Shown: positions 34,096 through 43,889, numbered from the stretch's first letter. The stretch is DNA of 64,000 nt from Chryseobacterium vaccae (GCF_009602705.1 NZ_VSWH01000001.1:1302001-1366000); one strand, 5' to 3'. The notes: generated from the letters alone by a model not told the origin. Numbers and translations: made by a program.

Positions 34096-36270
34096 TTACT
34101 TGGCCCAATATTGAAGGATTCTTCCTTCATAATTACTATCGGGTCTTTGATTGAATCTGTGAGGTCTCCAGTTTGCCCATCCGGCAGAACATGAACTGGC
34201 TCCTCCATAATCATCCGTACTGTTTGAACATGTACCAATGTGGTGATTAAGTTGTGCTTCAATACTCATCCAGATCCCAAACGTATCATTAAGATCATAC
34301 TTATTAAAGGTTGCCTGACTTCCATTGCTGGAAGTATAAGTTAAATTATTGCCTGGCGTATTTGAACCTGCATAGCCCACACCTCCCCATATTCCAGTAA
34401 AATCTCCTGAAAGACTGTATAAGCCAGGTATAAGATAAGCAAAGTTCTGATTATTGATTTGATAAAATGTGTCACCAGTTGTTGGCTTTCCAAAATTAAA
34501 GCCAAAAAGTTTCCCAGTGGATGTATTTCCCCTTGTACTATAGTTTCCTGTTGCAGGGTTTCCATCTGTAATTTCAACATTTAGATAATTATTAGGAACC
34601 CATACATCACTTATTGGGGCTACGGTACTACCTTCAACCTGACTGGCAGATGCTCCTATGGCTGTATTATGCCCCTTTTCTTTAATGCTGAATCTATATT
34701 GCTTATTTGTACTATGACTACCAATGTTATTGACAACCGCAGAAGGAAGTGAAAAAGCATATTCATTAAAAACTCCGGTTTCTGTTGTTATTAAATTTCT
34801 CGACGGCTGATTTCCGATGGGCTGATTATAGCTTTTCTCAACTATCAGGATCTGTCTTTCCGAAAGTGATCTTATGAGTGTCCAACCTCCATTGCTCATA
34901 TCACAATAGGTTTTGTACTTGTTTCCCGATGCATCTTTTATCCAATAATACCCATCCGTAGAAGACGAAGCAGTGGTTAAAATATCGGTACATCGGTTTG
35001 CAGGGTTTACAAATGTTCCTATTGAAGTTTTTGCTGTAACTGCTACCGAACATGAGGAAGCTCCTCCAGGTGAAGTAAAGGAATAAATGTTGGTACCAGG
35101 AGCAGTAGGCGTACCTTGGCCAAATAATCTAATGCTTGTTGTGGATGAAGTAACGCTGATGGAACCAGACGAAAATTTAATTCCATTGATCATGGCCGTT
35201 TCCACAACAGCTGTTCCCGGTGTAGTTACCGAAGTAACAGGTACATCAATATAATTTGTTCCATCTAATGCGATAGAGCTAGAATAAGTACCATTTACTG
35301 TCGCTGCACTACAATTAAGATTAAAGGTCGTAGATGATCCGCCCACATTTACCGTTGGGAGTACACACCCTGGATTAACTGCTATTCCATTGAAACTTAA
35401 TGAGAGCGTATTATTCTGGGGGCCATTAACCGGTGTTCCCTGCCCATCAAGAACTACGGTTTGAGAACCGGTTTGGGAAAAGACTCCTGATTTGTTAAAG
35501 GAATATCCATTGGATGTGTTTCCAACAATTTGATAAGTCCCAATCTCCGTTACATTAATAACCAAAGTATATGTATTGTTACTGTTTAGAGCTGTTCCTG
35601 CAGTGAATATTCCTGAAGGGCCTGTGGGAGGTGTACAGCTGATAATATTGAATGAAGCAGGTTCATACGTCCCACATAAACTCTGCCATCTCGAAGTGCT
35701 GGTAACGTAATAATTAAAACAGTTGGTTGTTGTATTGTATATCAACAAACCATTGGCAGGAGAGACAATGGCTGAGCGTTCACTCTTTGACAACCGAGGA
35801 ACCAGCAGCCCTCTATTCGAAGCAGTGATATCCAGCTGGGCACTGGGATCAATGGTGGAACTACCGATGCCAATTTGTCCCGTCTGATAGATATTCTCTG
35901 TGCTCAAGGTAGCTCCAGATCCCGTAGCCTTGGATATCCAGGGTTCACTTCCTCCAGTGGAAATCCATAAGCTATTAGGAGCATCATAATAGTAATAACC
36001 CGGGCCATGCACTTTTGCTGTCTTTCCTGAAATTCCGACACCATCAGTAACGAATATCATTACACCATTCTGATTATCTCCATAATCACCATCTTTTGCC
36101 GCCAAATCCGTGACCGTAAAGCTGGGAATCAACAGTCCTTCCGGGGTATTGACTTTGTTTGTCTTTTTAACATCGAGAGTTGCTTGAGGATTGGGAGTGT
36201 TTATTCCAACTTGTCCATAAAACATTCCAATTCCCATAAAAAGTGCCATGCAAAATGTCTTTTTTTTCAT
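34096..36270 (-). CDS. Secreted surface protein with a fibrinogen-like C-terminal domain
   Basis: An exported protein of 724 aa. After the signal peptide it has the flavobacterial VGINTPNPQATLDV motif, twice in variant form (the second around QIGIGSSTIDPSAQLDI), which elsewhere precedes fibre-like or surface proteins. The middle (about 215-430) consists of Ser/Thr/Gly-rich Ig-like beta domains. The end (about 440-724) is a fibrinogen-like module: DGYYWIKDASGNKYKTYCDM, then GGWTLIRS, and Cys-containing strands close to HIGTCSNSTDDYGG. It is monocistronic and probably displayed on the cell surface; the ligand is unknown. Confidence 0.8.
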   Translation of the reverse strand: MKKKTFCMALFMGIGMFYGQVGINTPNPQATLDVKKTNKVNTPEGLLIPSFTVTDLAAKDGDYGDNQNGVMIFVTDGVGISGKTAKVHGPGYYYYDAPNSLWISTGGSEPWISKATGSGATLSTENIYQTGQIGIGSSTIDPSAQLDITASNRGLLVPRLSKSERSAIVSPANGLLIYNTTTNCFNYYVTSTSRWQSLCGTYEPASFNIISCTPPTGPSGIFTAGTALNSNNTYTLVINVTEIGTYQIVGNTSNGYSFNKSGVFSQTGSQTVVLDGQGTPVNGPQNNTLSLSFNGIAVNPGCVLPTVNVGGSSTTFNLNCSAATVNGTYSSSIALDGTNYIDVPVTSVTTPGTAVVETAMINGIKFSSGSISVTSSTTSIRLFGQGTPTAPGTNIYSFTSPGGASSCSVAVTAKTSIGTFVNPANRCTDILTTASSSTDGYYWIKDASGNKYKTYCDMSNGGWTLIRSLSERQILIVEKSYNQPIGNQPSRNLITTETGVFNEYAFSLPSAVVNNIGSHSTNKQYRFSIKEKGHNTAIGASASQVEGSTVAPISDVWVPNNYLNVEITDGNPATGNYSTRGNTSTGKLFGFNFGKPTTGDTFYQINNQNFAYLIPGLYSLSGDFTGIWGGVGYAGSNTPGNNLTYTSSNGSQATFNKYDLNDTFGIWMSIEAQLNHHIGTCSNSTDDYGGASSCSAGWANWRPHRFNQRPDSNYEGRILQYWAK

Positions 36271-37627
36271 ATTTGAGGTTTAATTAACATTGTCTCTTAT
36301 TGTGTTTTTAACTTTGCCATATTAATTCTATTGATCGAAATTATATGGCCTTTTTATACATATTTGCCGATTAATACATTTTTAAAAATGAATTAATCGG
36401 CAAATTTAGCATCCAGACTCTACATACATATTTTAAAAAAGTCCAAATAAGAGTCTCTATTTAGTCCTAGTTTTTATAACAGTTTGTTTGGAGCAATTTT
36501 TTATAAAATTCTTCTGTTTTCTTCAATCGTATTTTTATACACTGTAGAACTATTAGCATTTATAAGTTATTGATCAAATAGTCATTTGTCCTAATTCAAT
36601 TTCGGGATATTTCCTAACTTATTCCTCATTAAGATTGATTTCTCTTTGTGTAAACACAAAAAAGAACAATCATTTTCCATTTTTTATATTTTTAATAGTG
36701 TTAAAAATAATTAATCATGAAAACGACAATTGAAGAACTGTTTGCAGAAAAAATAAGCAATCATCATAGTACATGAAATACTGTATTAGATAATACTCAA
36801 CCTCAAAACTATATTTGCAATCATTGGAAAGTAGAAATTAACCCAGATATCACGACTAATACTGACGACGGACATTTATAGTTAGTGATGGTTACCTCTC
36901 TTCCATAATTACATTAGTCAAAGGATACAACCTTTAACCTGTATTTTACAACAAATGTTTTATCGCAAAAGGAAAGTTCGAATTCAAAAATTCAGGACAA
37001 TTGAGGATAATGGATATTAATATTGAGACAGATATCTTCTAACGACCATATTTTTGATGTAAAAAAGATAAAATGGTAGAAAAAGGAACAAGAAAATCCG
37101 AATTTCACACTACAACTAAGCACTCCACCATCCATATTATCTTCCATATTAATACCCAGAATAAAGTATTACCTTATAAAGTATAAAATTTATAAAAAGA
37201 TAGGTAGTGAAAAAAAACTAATTTAGCACAACAAATCAATATCATAAAAATATTAACCATGAAAAATTAATTTATGAAAAATTTACACTAAAAAACTACC
37301 CTCTGCTCTAATACTCTCAAAATCAAACATTCTTGAAAGTAAGCAGAGCACCACTATCAACCCTAACATAGAGCCGAACTTTTAATCAATCCATTGTTTT
37401 TACCGTCAACCGCGATTGATTTGAGATTGAAACCCTCCAATCTCTTACATATCTACATCATAAAAGGATAAAATTTTGAATTAAGTTGCATTTTAAATAG
37501 AGGCTTCTTGCTGATATATGTAAACTTGATTTCATTGTACAATCTTTTAAATATCTGCCTATTTCCGCTTGAGAACACGAGTTGGAAATAACTATTCTCC
37601 TATGTAAAATTAAAAACAATAAAAATC
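36271..37627. other. Gene-poor, decayed stretch of about 1.36 kb
   Basis: No intact gene on either strand. A short start at 36718 (MKTTIEELFAEKISNHHST) runs into stops, and a 31-codon frame ending near 37384 (KKLPSALILSKSNILESK) has no usable start. These may be traces of a small decayed gene or peptide, but I cannot name them. The extreme AT content and scattered stops suggest old, degraded coding DNA. Confidence 0.5.
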
Positions 37628-38340
37628 ATGAACACATTTGAATTACTTAACAATCAATTTAAGTACCCCCTTCCCAACATTAAAAAATCCTAATGCAGAA
37701 TTATTACAGGATATTACCGAAAATCAATGGATTGATGGAGAATACCTTTGGCTGTATGAGCAAAACCATGATCTTCGTAAAAAGTACAAGAAAACTAAAA
37801 CAGCACATATTGCTGCCCAATGGTTTCCTACTGCCTCACCTGATAGATTCAAACCGATTTGCAGGCTTATGCTGTGGACCCTTTACAATGATGATCTTTA
37901 TGAAGAGAGTGGACCCCGAAAATATTGATCATGTCCGTCTACAGTCAATAGCAGTATTAAAAGGTGAAATAAGTGGTGAAAATTCAGGAATACCTTTAGG
38001 AAAAATGTTAGCTTCTCTAAGAGAAGAATTACTACAATTTATCCCAGAAGAATCAATCTCTCGTTTCACACAAATGATTGACAGATATTTTATGGGTTTG
38101 GAAACGGAGCTCACATATAAAAAGAAGAAAACTTTCCCTACAGTAGAGGAATGCATTGCATTGAGAGAAAATTCAATTTGTCTCTATCCATTTTTACAGC
38201 TTACAGAAGTGGAAACCGGTATCATCCTTCCTCAGGAAATTCATGAACATCCTGTAATTCGTCGTTTACAAGCTCTTGCCTGCATTTTCCCTCTATATAT
38301 CCTATCAATATATTCGAGTAGTTTCTCAAGACTTATTTAA
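37628..38340 (+). pseudogene. Class I terpene synthase, frameshifted and truncated
   Basis: The ATG at 37628 begins MNTFELLNNQFK. A shift near 37665 moves into PFPTLKNPNAELLQDITENQ and the metal-binding region RLMLWTLYNDDLYEE (DDxxE type). A second shift near 37895 moves into VDPENIDHVRLQSIAVL and IALRENSICLYPFLQLTEVE, the usual RxN...P region. The C-terminal half with the NSE motif is missing where a quinone-oxidoreductase fragment is joined on the opposite strand. The original protein would have cyclised an isoprenyl diphosphate. Confidence 0.75.
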
Positions 38341-38667
38341 TAACCCATCTTTCAGGAACGACAATATACCGTCCGAATCCGCCGTTGGTATTCATCCCCA
38401 AATCAAAACCTGTTACCAAAACCTCATCTCCGCTTTTCCACACTTCAACCGTTCCGGCAGCATCGACTCCCGGTATGTCGGGGTATTTCCTAGTCACACC
38501 TTTATTGCCTTTGGCGGATAATGCATCTTATAATTAAGAGAACTGTACTCTACTCTTATCAATACTTTCCCATCAGGAATATCTTCAATTTGCTTTTCTA
38601 CAATTTTTGAGCTGTAAGTGCCACCTTCCTGCTCTGCAGTTTCTAAAACCTGATATGTTTTGGCCAT
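38341..38667 (-). pseudogene. YhdH/AcuI-type quinone oxidoreductase, N-terminal fragment
   Basis: The ATG at 38667 begins MAKTYQVLETAEQEGGTYSS. After VEYSSLNYK a single-base deletion (in an expected aaagat) shifts the frame, then AKGNKGVTRKYPDIPGVDAA and VTGFDLGMNTNGGFGRYIVV follow. About 115 codons remain, with the Rossmann half gone. It starts 21 bases after the acetolactate decarboxylase gene on the same strand and so was the last gene of that operon. Confidence 0.78.
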
Positions 38668-38688
38668 AATGAGTTTTTTTGTACTAAT

Positions 38689-39486
38689 TTAATAAACAGA
38701 AGAAACTTCTTTACCTTCAAACTTCAACTGACGGAACCTACTGTTTTCACGCAGTAATTCGATATCATAACCGCTTTTTTCATTCAGATAAATCTTAAGT
38801 TCAGCTTTCACAAGATTTCCAGACATCAGATGGCCCGCAAATTTTCTATCATCTGAAATAAAATGAAAATGAAACGGAGAAAGATCAACATTACTTAATA
38901 AAGATGGAGTAAAATAACCGACCATTGTTCCTTTAATATTTTTTGCCTTGTATTGAGGCCTCACCTTCATTAAAGTTGCAAGCTCAGTGGTATCGTCGGG
39001 AGAAACAGGATCTGCCCCTCCCACAGTAATATCTGCCCAGGTTCCTTCAATTTTAATAGCATAAGGTAGATTCTGAGTGGTTAACATTTCCTGAACTTTA
39101 CCTTGTAATTCCTTGAAACTTCCCGTGAAAGATAATTTTTTCTCGACATCAGGATTAAAATAAGTGAGTGAAGTAAAGGGCGATTTCAGATTTTCTGATG
39201 CTACCTCCACCTTTCCGGAGGATTGAATCCTGTAAACAATTCCATCCAGAGCAATAAGTTCTCCGTCGAGATGATTAAATGTTCCCAGTCCGAAATCTCC
39301 GTGTGTTTTTAATTCTTTAACAGTGTGAGTTCCTTCGTAAATTCCTCTGCGCATTGCATCAATCATAGAATAATGCCAGATTCGTTCATCCTGATATTTT
39401 TTTTGACTTTTAACAGGCTGTTGCGCAATACCTGAAAAAGGAGACAGCAAAGCCAGAAGAGATAGATTAAAGATTGTTTTTTTCAT
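38689..39486 (-). CDS. Exported alpha-acetolactate decarboxylase
   Basis: Converts alpha-acetolactate to acetoin. The protein is 265 aa with a clear signal peptide (LLALLSPFSGIAQQ), which puts the enzyme in the periplasm or outside. Family motifs: GDFGLGTFNHLDGELIALDG and the zinc-binding HFHFISDDRKFAGHLM, in which the three His ligands are present. The catalytic Arg/Glu region near YRIQSSG is also present. It is in an operon with a cupin, an MRJP-like lipoprotein and a quinone-type reductase. No acetolactate synthase lies nearby. Confidence 0.88.
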   Translation of the reverse strand: MKKTIFNLSLLALLSPFSGIAQQPVKSQKKYQDERIWHYSMIDAMRRGIYEGTHTVKELKTHGDFGLGTFNHLDGELIALDGIVYRIQSSGKVEVASENLKSPFTSLTYFNPDVEKKLSFTGSFKELQGKVQEMLTTQNLPYAIKIEGTWADITVGGADPVSPDDTTELATLMKVRPQYKAKNIKGTMVGYFTPSLLSNVDLSPFHFHFISDDRKFAGHLMSGNLVKAELKIYLNEKSGYDIELLRENSRFRQLKFEGKEVSSVY

Positions 39487-39530
39487 AATAATAAATGGAA
39501 ATGATTGTGTGTAAAATTTCAGATAAAAAT

Positions 39531-39944
39531 CTATTTTTTCTCAAAATAATTATCCTTTCCCTCAATCCAGTCTTTTCTTGCCGGACTGAAAAAATCGATG
39601 TCAATGGTATCATCCTCCAATGCAGTAAAACTGTGCGGAACATTAGGTGGAATAATGATTCCCTGCCCTGCTTTCACAATATATTCTTTGTCCAGAATAT
39701 TCACTTTTACACTTCCTTTGGTAATCAGAGAATATTGTTCGTTGATGTGTTGATGAATGGGAACCACTGCTCCTTTTTTATACGTAAAATATCCTATAGT
39801 TCCCTGTTCGCCGGAAATCATTCCTCTTGTGAGAAGCTCATTCACAGGTTTTGTTGGTAATTCTTTTAATGTAAATGTCTGTACATTTTGTGCAGAAACG
39901 GTTGCTGCAAAAAACAGACTTATGTTTAATAGTAAATTCTTCAT
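39531..39944 (-). CDS. Exported cupin-domain protein
   Basis: A 137-aa protein with a signal peptide ending ...ATVSAQ and a single cupin barrel. The two cupin motifs are VVPIHQHINEQYSLITKGSV (metal-binding His and Glu) and IIPPNVPHSFTALEDD. Such cupins bind a metal and may isomerise or oxidise small molecules. It lies between the MRJP-like lipoprotein (26 bases upstream) and the acetolactate decarboxylase (44 bases downstream). Confidence 0.85.
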   Translation of the reverse strand: MKNLLLNISLFFAATVSAQNVQTFTLKELPTKPVNELLTRGMISGEQGTIGYFTYKKGAVVPIHQHINEQYSLITKGSVKVNILDKEYIVKAGQGIIIPPNVPHSFTALEDDTIDIDFFSPARKDWIEGKDNYFEKK

Positions 39945-39970
39945 TTTATAAAATTTTAATTGATTGGGTT

Positions 39971-41101
39971 TTAAATTTTAATTCTAAACACTTTAAAAGG
40001 CTTTTTAAACTGTTCTTTCCCATCGTGAAACCAGGGCATCAGCTGAATCTGAGAGTTGGAAATATATAAATACCCATCATCAGAAATGCTGTAACTGTCT
40101 GGCCAAATCAGCTTTTCATCATCCTTTACAATTGTCTGCATTTTCAAATCCGGAGTCATTTTTACAATTGAATTTTTCTCCAAATCTCCCAAATACAAGT
40201 TTCCTTTTTTATCGAAAATCATCCCGTCTGTCGTAATAAATTTTCCTAAATCTTCTACATTTTTGTTTAAAACAGCTTCATTTGTTTTAAAATCTCTCAA
40301 CAAATCGGTTTTAATTCTGTACATACGATTATCCGTAAGCGGTTTATAGTATAAATATTGATTATCAGGGGTCAGCGCAATACCATCTGAATTTACCTTT
40401 AAAAGAGAACCATCGCCTTTTTTAAGTTCCTTTCCTAAAGGAGAAAAATGATAATTCGGGTCAGATTTAACTGAAGAAGAATTGGCTAAAACCAATCTGG
40501 ATTCTCCTGTATTAATATTTAAAACCACAATTCCACCCGTATTTGAATTGGTTAAATATGCAAAGCCATTCTGGTTATCCACACGAACATCATTGATGTA
40601 AACATTTTCACCCCCTGCACTTTCAGGAAACCTATAGATTTTTTCAATTTTATTGGTAGCTAAATTAATTTTCACCACTTTACTGCTATGCTGATACACT
40701 TTTCCAAGCCCGATTCCTGCAGCATCTACCACCCAAAGAAACCCTTTATCATCGGTAACTACAGACTGCACGGTCACAAATTTGTTTTGTCCGTCTTCAC
40801 CTTTTTTAAAGCTGTTCCATTCTGCATTGGGATAAGGAACCGGTTTTCCGTCTTTTACCTCAACAACTGAATAAGAATGCGTGTCCAGCCAATAGGGATA
40901 ATTCACAAAAACCCGGTTATCTTTTGCAACGGCAACACCCGTTAATTGATAAGTGCTGTCCGAGAAAACCTCTTCTAACTGTGCATTTTTTTCTGTTGAA
41001 ATTTCATTCTCAGACTTTGGATTTGCCTGATTGGGAGATTTGTTGCAGGCTGTCAATGAAACCAATGCCATTGCCAATACTGTTATATTTTTTATGTTCA
41101 T
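39971..41101 (-). CDS. MRJP/yellow-family beta-propeller lipoprotein
   Basis: A 376-aa lipoprotein with lipobox LVSLTAC (C19). The mature part is a six-bladed propeller of the major royal jelly/L-dopachrome-tautomerase-related family: GVAVAKDNRVFVNYPYW, GFLWVVDAAGIG, NDVRVDNQNGFAYLTNS, SDGIALTPDNQYLYY, TTDGMIFDKKGNLYLGD. Bacterial members are exported and may bind aromatic compounds, but functions are uncertain. It follows the oxidoreductase gene by 24 bases. A fragment of a second MRJP gene lies at the operon head. Confidence 0.85.
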   Translation of the reverse strand: MNIKNITVLAMALVSLTACNKSPNQANPKSENEISTEKNAQLEEVFSDSTYQLTGVAVAKDNRVFVNYPYWLDTHSYSVVEVKDGKPVPYPNAEWNSFKKGEDGQNKFVTVQSVVTDDKGFLWVVDAAGIGLGKVYQHSSKVVKINLATNKIEKIYRFPESAGGENVYINDVRVDNQNGFAYLTNSNTGGIVVLNINTGESRLVLANSSSVKSDPNYHFSPLGKELKKGDGSLLKVNSDGIALTPDNQYLYYKPLTDNRMYRIKTDLLRDFKTNEAVLNKNVEDLGKFITTDGMIFDKKGNLYLGDLEKNSIVKMTPDLKMQTIVKDDEKLIWPDSYSISDDGYLYISNSQIQLMPWFHDGKEQFKKPFKVFRIKI

Positions 41102-41125
41102 TTTATTAATTTTAAATGTTAGATT

Positions 41126-42061
41126 TTATAGAGTAACTACAATTTTACCAACCGTTCTGCCTGTTTCCTGTTCCAGATGTGCCTCTCTCATTTGCTCGAA
41201 AGGAAAAGTTTTTGATACGTGAGGCTTTACAGCACCACTTTCCAATAAAGAAGCAATCTGTTTCATATCTTCACCACTGGATTGTACGAGAATGAAATAC
41301 CCCTTTACCCCTTTAGATTCTGCTTTGGAAGTTACTTCTTCATTCAAACCTGTTGGAATACTGATGATTGAACCGCCTTCTTTCGTCACTTCAAGGGAAT
41401 GGCCGATATTGTCCCCGCCAATGGTATCCAATACAAAATCAAAAGTTCTGCCCGCTGATTTCCAGTCGAAACCGTGATAATCAATATGTGAATCCGCGCC
41501 TAAACTCAAAACAAAATCTTTGTTTTTTGAAGAAGATGTCCCTGTCACTTTCGCTCCTAAATGTTTGGCAATCTGTACCGCAATATGTCCCACTCCACCT
41601 GCAGCCGCGTGAACCAAAACATTTTGACCTTCCTGAATATTCGCATTGTGAACCAAAGCCTGATAGGCCGTAAGCGCAACCAAAGTGGAAGCTGCCGCAT
41701 CTTCGAAAGAGATGTTTTTTGGTTTTAAAGCTAATTGACTGTCCGGAGCTGCAACATATTCCGCGTACGCTTTGCCGTGCCCGGGGAAATTAACCATTCC
41801 GAAAACCTCATCGCCCACTTTAAAATCTGAGCTTTGGGTTTCTTCTACAATTCCAGAAATATCCCAACCCAAAATCAATGGATTTTCTGTTTTTATTCTT
41901 CCGTAAACACCTTTTCCAGCACGGCTTTTTACATCTACCGGATTGATGCTGATGGCTTTTACTTTTACTAAAACTTCGCCTTTGTTAATCGTTGGTTTTG
42001 CCAATTCTACGTATTCTAAGTTTTCTACGTTTCCGGCTTCTTTTAATACAATTACTTTCAT
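41126..42061 (-). CDS. NADP-dependent zinc-free oxidoreductase (quinone oxidoreductase-like MDR)
   Basis: A 311-aa medium-chain reductase: an N-terminal GroES-like domain (SINPVDVKSRAGKGVYG, GWDISGIVEE), a Rossmann motif (VHAAAGGVGHIAVQIAKHLG) and a C-terminal QMREAHLEQETGRTVGKIVV. Zinc ligands of alcohol dehydrogenases are absent, as in quinone reductases. It lies 24 bases downstream of the MRJP fragment and upstream of the MRJP lipoprotein. It probably reduces an enone or quinone. Confidence 0.88.
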   Translation of the reverse strand: MKVIVLKEAGNVENLEYVELAKPTINKGEVLVKVKAISINPVDVKSRAGKGVYGRIKTENPLILGWDISGIVEETQSSDFKVGDEVFGMVNFPGHGKAYAEYVAAPDSQLALKPKNISFEDAAASTLVALTAYQALVHNANIQEGQNVLVHAAAGGVGHIAVQIAKHLGAKVTGTSSSKNKDFVLSLGADSHIDYHGFDWKSAGRTFDFVLDTIGGDNIGHSLEVTKEGGSIISIPTGLNEEVTSKAESKGVKGYFILVQSSGEDMKQIASLLESGAVKPHVSKTFPFEQMREAHLEQETGRTVGKIVVTL

Positions 42062-42085
42062 AATATTGGTATTTTTTAATGTTAT

Positions 42086-42259
42086 TTATTTTTGAATTCC
42101 TTTATCGCCTTCGATTCTCGGAAAATTAACGAAAAATTTTCCATCCGAACTTGTTGTAACACCATTCCAGACTATATCAGATGTTGCAACTGTTTCTAAT
42201 TGTGCATTCGATAGTCCGAAGAAAACAAATACTGTAAGAAGGTTGAATTTAGTTTTCAT
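42086..42259 (-). pseudogene. N-terminal fragment of an exported MRJP-family protein, 57 codons
   Basis: The ATG at 42259 gives a signal peptide (FNLLTVFVFFGLSNAQ) followed by LETVATSDIVWNGVTTSSDG and KFFVNFPRIEGDKGI, then a TAA. This is the first blade of an MRJP propeller, parallel to the start of the intact protein at 39971-41101. The other blades are missing. It is the first gene of the operon and may still be translated as a short exported peptide. Confidence 0.65.
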
Positions 42260-42360
42260 TTCAGTTTGATTTTCAATGATTTTGATAAGCCAAAGGTAGA
42301 AGCATTACAGCTGAATAAATAATACATTTCGGGGGAAGAATAGCACATATTTACAGAAAT

Positions 42361-42395
42361 AAAAAAGACTGTATCAAAGCGAAACAGTCTTCTAT
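42361..42395 (-). terminator. Intrinsic terminator of the AraC gene at 42417
   Basis: AGACTGT and ACAGTCT pair, with a loop of about 14 bases, followed on the minus strand by a run of Ts. It isolates the AraC regulator from the operon that begins at 42259. Confidence 0.7.
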
Positions 42396-42416
42396 ATAAT
42401 TATAATTGATTTAAAT

Positions 42417-43307
42417 TCAATTCATCTGCGATTTCCTGAATTCCAATGGTTTCATTCCCGTTTGCTTTTTAAACAATCTCGTGAAATAAGAGGCATTTTC
42501 AAAGCCTAATTCATAAGCGATTTCAGCGACTCCCTTTTCTCCCAGTCTCAATAGATTTTTCGCTTCGGAAATCATAAAAATATGAATCAGTTCCATTGCG
42601 GTTTTTCCTGTTTCCTGCTTTAATAAATCACTCAGATATCTTGGGGAAACAAAAAGCTGATCGGCCAAAAATGCTACATTAGGAAGTCCGTTTTTCTCCA
42701 GCAAACCTTCGCTGATGTATTTTCTCAACGCATCATTGAACTTTGAGGCCGTCTTTCCGGTCACCTGTGCTCTGTCGATAAACTGTCTTTTGTAATATCG
42801 CTGTGCATATTTTAAAATCGAGGAAATATGGCTTAAGATAATCTCACGGCTGTATTCATCAGGATTATTAAAATATTCTCCCTGAATTTTTGAGTGAAGT
42901 TCCAGAATAATCTGCTCTTCTTTTGGAGAAAGGTGCAAAGCTTCTGTCACTTCATAATCAAAGAAACTATATTTTTCAATTTCCTTGAAAAGCTCGTGAC
43001 CGTTCAGGTAATCTTCGTGAATCATCAGCATATAGCCTTTTTCTTCAAACTCAAGATTTTTCATCTCGATAATCTGCCTTGGTTTCGCAAAAAACAGACA
43101 GCCGTTGTTGTGGTCGTACGGTGTGCGGCCGTACATAAAAATCCCTGATTTTATTTTCTTAAAAGCAATGACATAACAGTCTGTCGTAAATTCCCGATTT
43201 CCCAGGGTACACGCCGACTGACAGCCAATCATACTGAAAAGCGGATGTTCCGGAGCGTCCCAATGATTACCCAAGTGTAATTCGGTAAGGGTTTTGTAAT
43301 GTTGCAT
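42417..43307 (-). CDS. AraC-family transcriptional regulator
   Basis: A 296-aa regulator with an N-terminal ligand-binding half and a C-terminal double HTH (NVAFLADQLFVSPRYLSDLL, then VAEIAYELGFENASYFTRLF). It is typical of flavobacterial AraC proteins that control adjacent oxidoreductase genes. The operon with the quinone-type reductase and exported enzymes begins 158 bases downstream on the same strand, behind a terminator. It may regulate that operon and the SDR at 43890. Confidence 0.9.
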   Translation of the reverse strand: MQHYKTLTELHLGNHWDAPEHPLFSMIGCQSACTLGNREFTTDCYVIAFKKIKSGIFMYGRTPYDHNNGCLFFAKPRQIIEMKNLEFEEKGYMLMIHEDYLNGHELFKEIEKYSFFDYEVTEALHLSPKEEQIILELHSKIQGEYFNNPDEYSREIILSHISSILKYAQRYYKRQFIDRAQVTGKTASKFNDALRKYISEGLLEKNGLPNVAFLADQLFVSPRYLSDLLKQETGKTAMELIHIFMISEAKNLLRLGEKGVAEIAYELGFENASYFTRLFKKQTGMKPLEFRKSQMN

Positions 43308-43358
43308 CGGTTTAATTTTATCTAAGTTAAAATAATTTACCGGAAACAGGATCTAATT

Positions 43359-43876
43359 TTATCCTAAAAATAGGTTAATGTATCCTGCCGTAAGCTCCGG
43401 GTGCTGATGTTGAGGGCCGTGCCCCACATCATTCAAAATAATATGCTGCATTGTAGGTGCATTTTTCAACAACGGAAACCAGTTTTCTAAAGCTGATATT
43501 GTGATCTCCGGAAATCGCCAGAACGGGAGATTTCAGTGTTTTGTAACTTTCTCTGAAGTTCAGCTTATCTTCTTTCATTGTTCCTGAACCTGCAATATAT
43601 TTCTGGAAAACCTCTATTGTAGAAGGAGTTAATGAACGATGAACGCTCTAATCTCTGCCCTATTCTTTCGTGAGATTCTTTGGCTGGCCGTCTGCTTTTT
43701 TCGGAAGCCGGATCAAAGAACAGATAATATTCATCTTCCAAATCATTAATCGGTTTTAAAGCGTGGTCAAAAAACACCTGTTCTATTGGAATTTCATTTT
43801 CTCCCGGAGGATTTGTTCCGATTAAAACAGTATCAATTCCCAAATGGTCTGCCAAAGCAGGAACCATATTCGCCAC
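43359..43876 (-). pseudogene. Alpha/beta hydrolase, truncated and frameshifted
   Basis: The remaining sequence begins inside the gene (VANMVPALADHLGIDTVLIG), so the nucleophile-serine region is gone. It continues TNPPGENEIPIEQVFFDHAL and DPASEKSRRPAKESHERI. A frameshift near 43640 leads to VFQKYIAGSGTMKEDKLNF and LKSPVLAISGDH, and a second near 43490 leads to ILNDVGHGPQHQHPELTAGY, the catalytic-His region. The stop is at 43359. It directly follows the SDR gene on the minus strand. Confidence 0.78.
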
Positions 43877-43889
43877 TTCTGAAATTTAA

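Noticed and set aside
37256..37384. Possible small modified-peptide precursor near 37260-37384
   Set aside because: The frame KKLPSALILSKSNILESK has no start codon in phase, no recognisable core or leader, and no modifying enzyme nearby.
38276..38521. Open frame on the plus strand over the YhdH fragment
   Set aside because: The minus strand encodes recognisable quinone-oxidoreductase sequence; the plus frame only joins the end of the terpene synthase remnant to antisense sequence.
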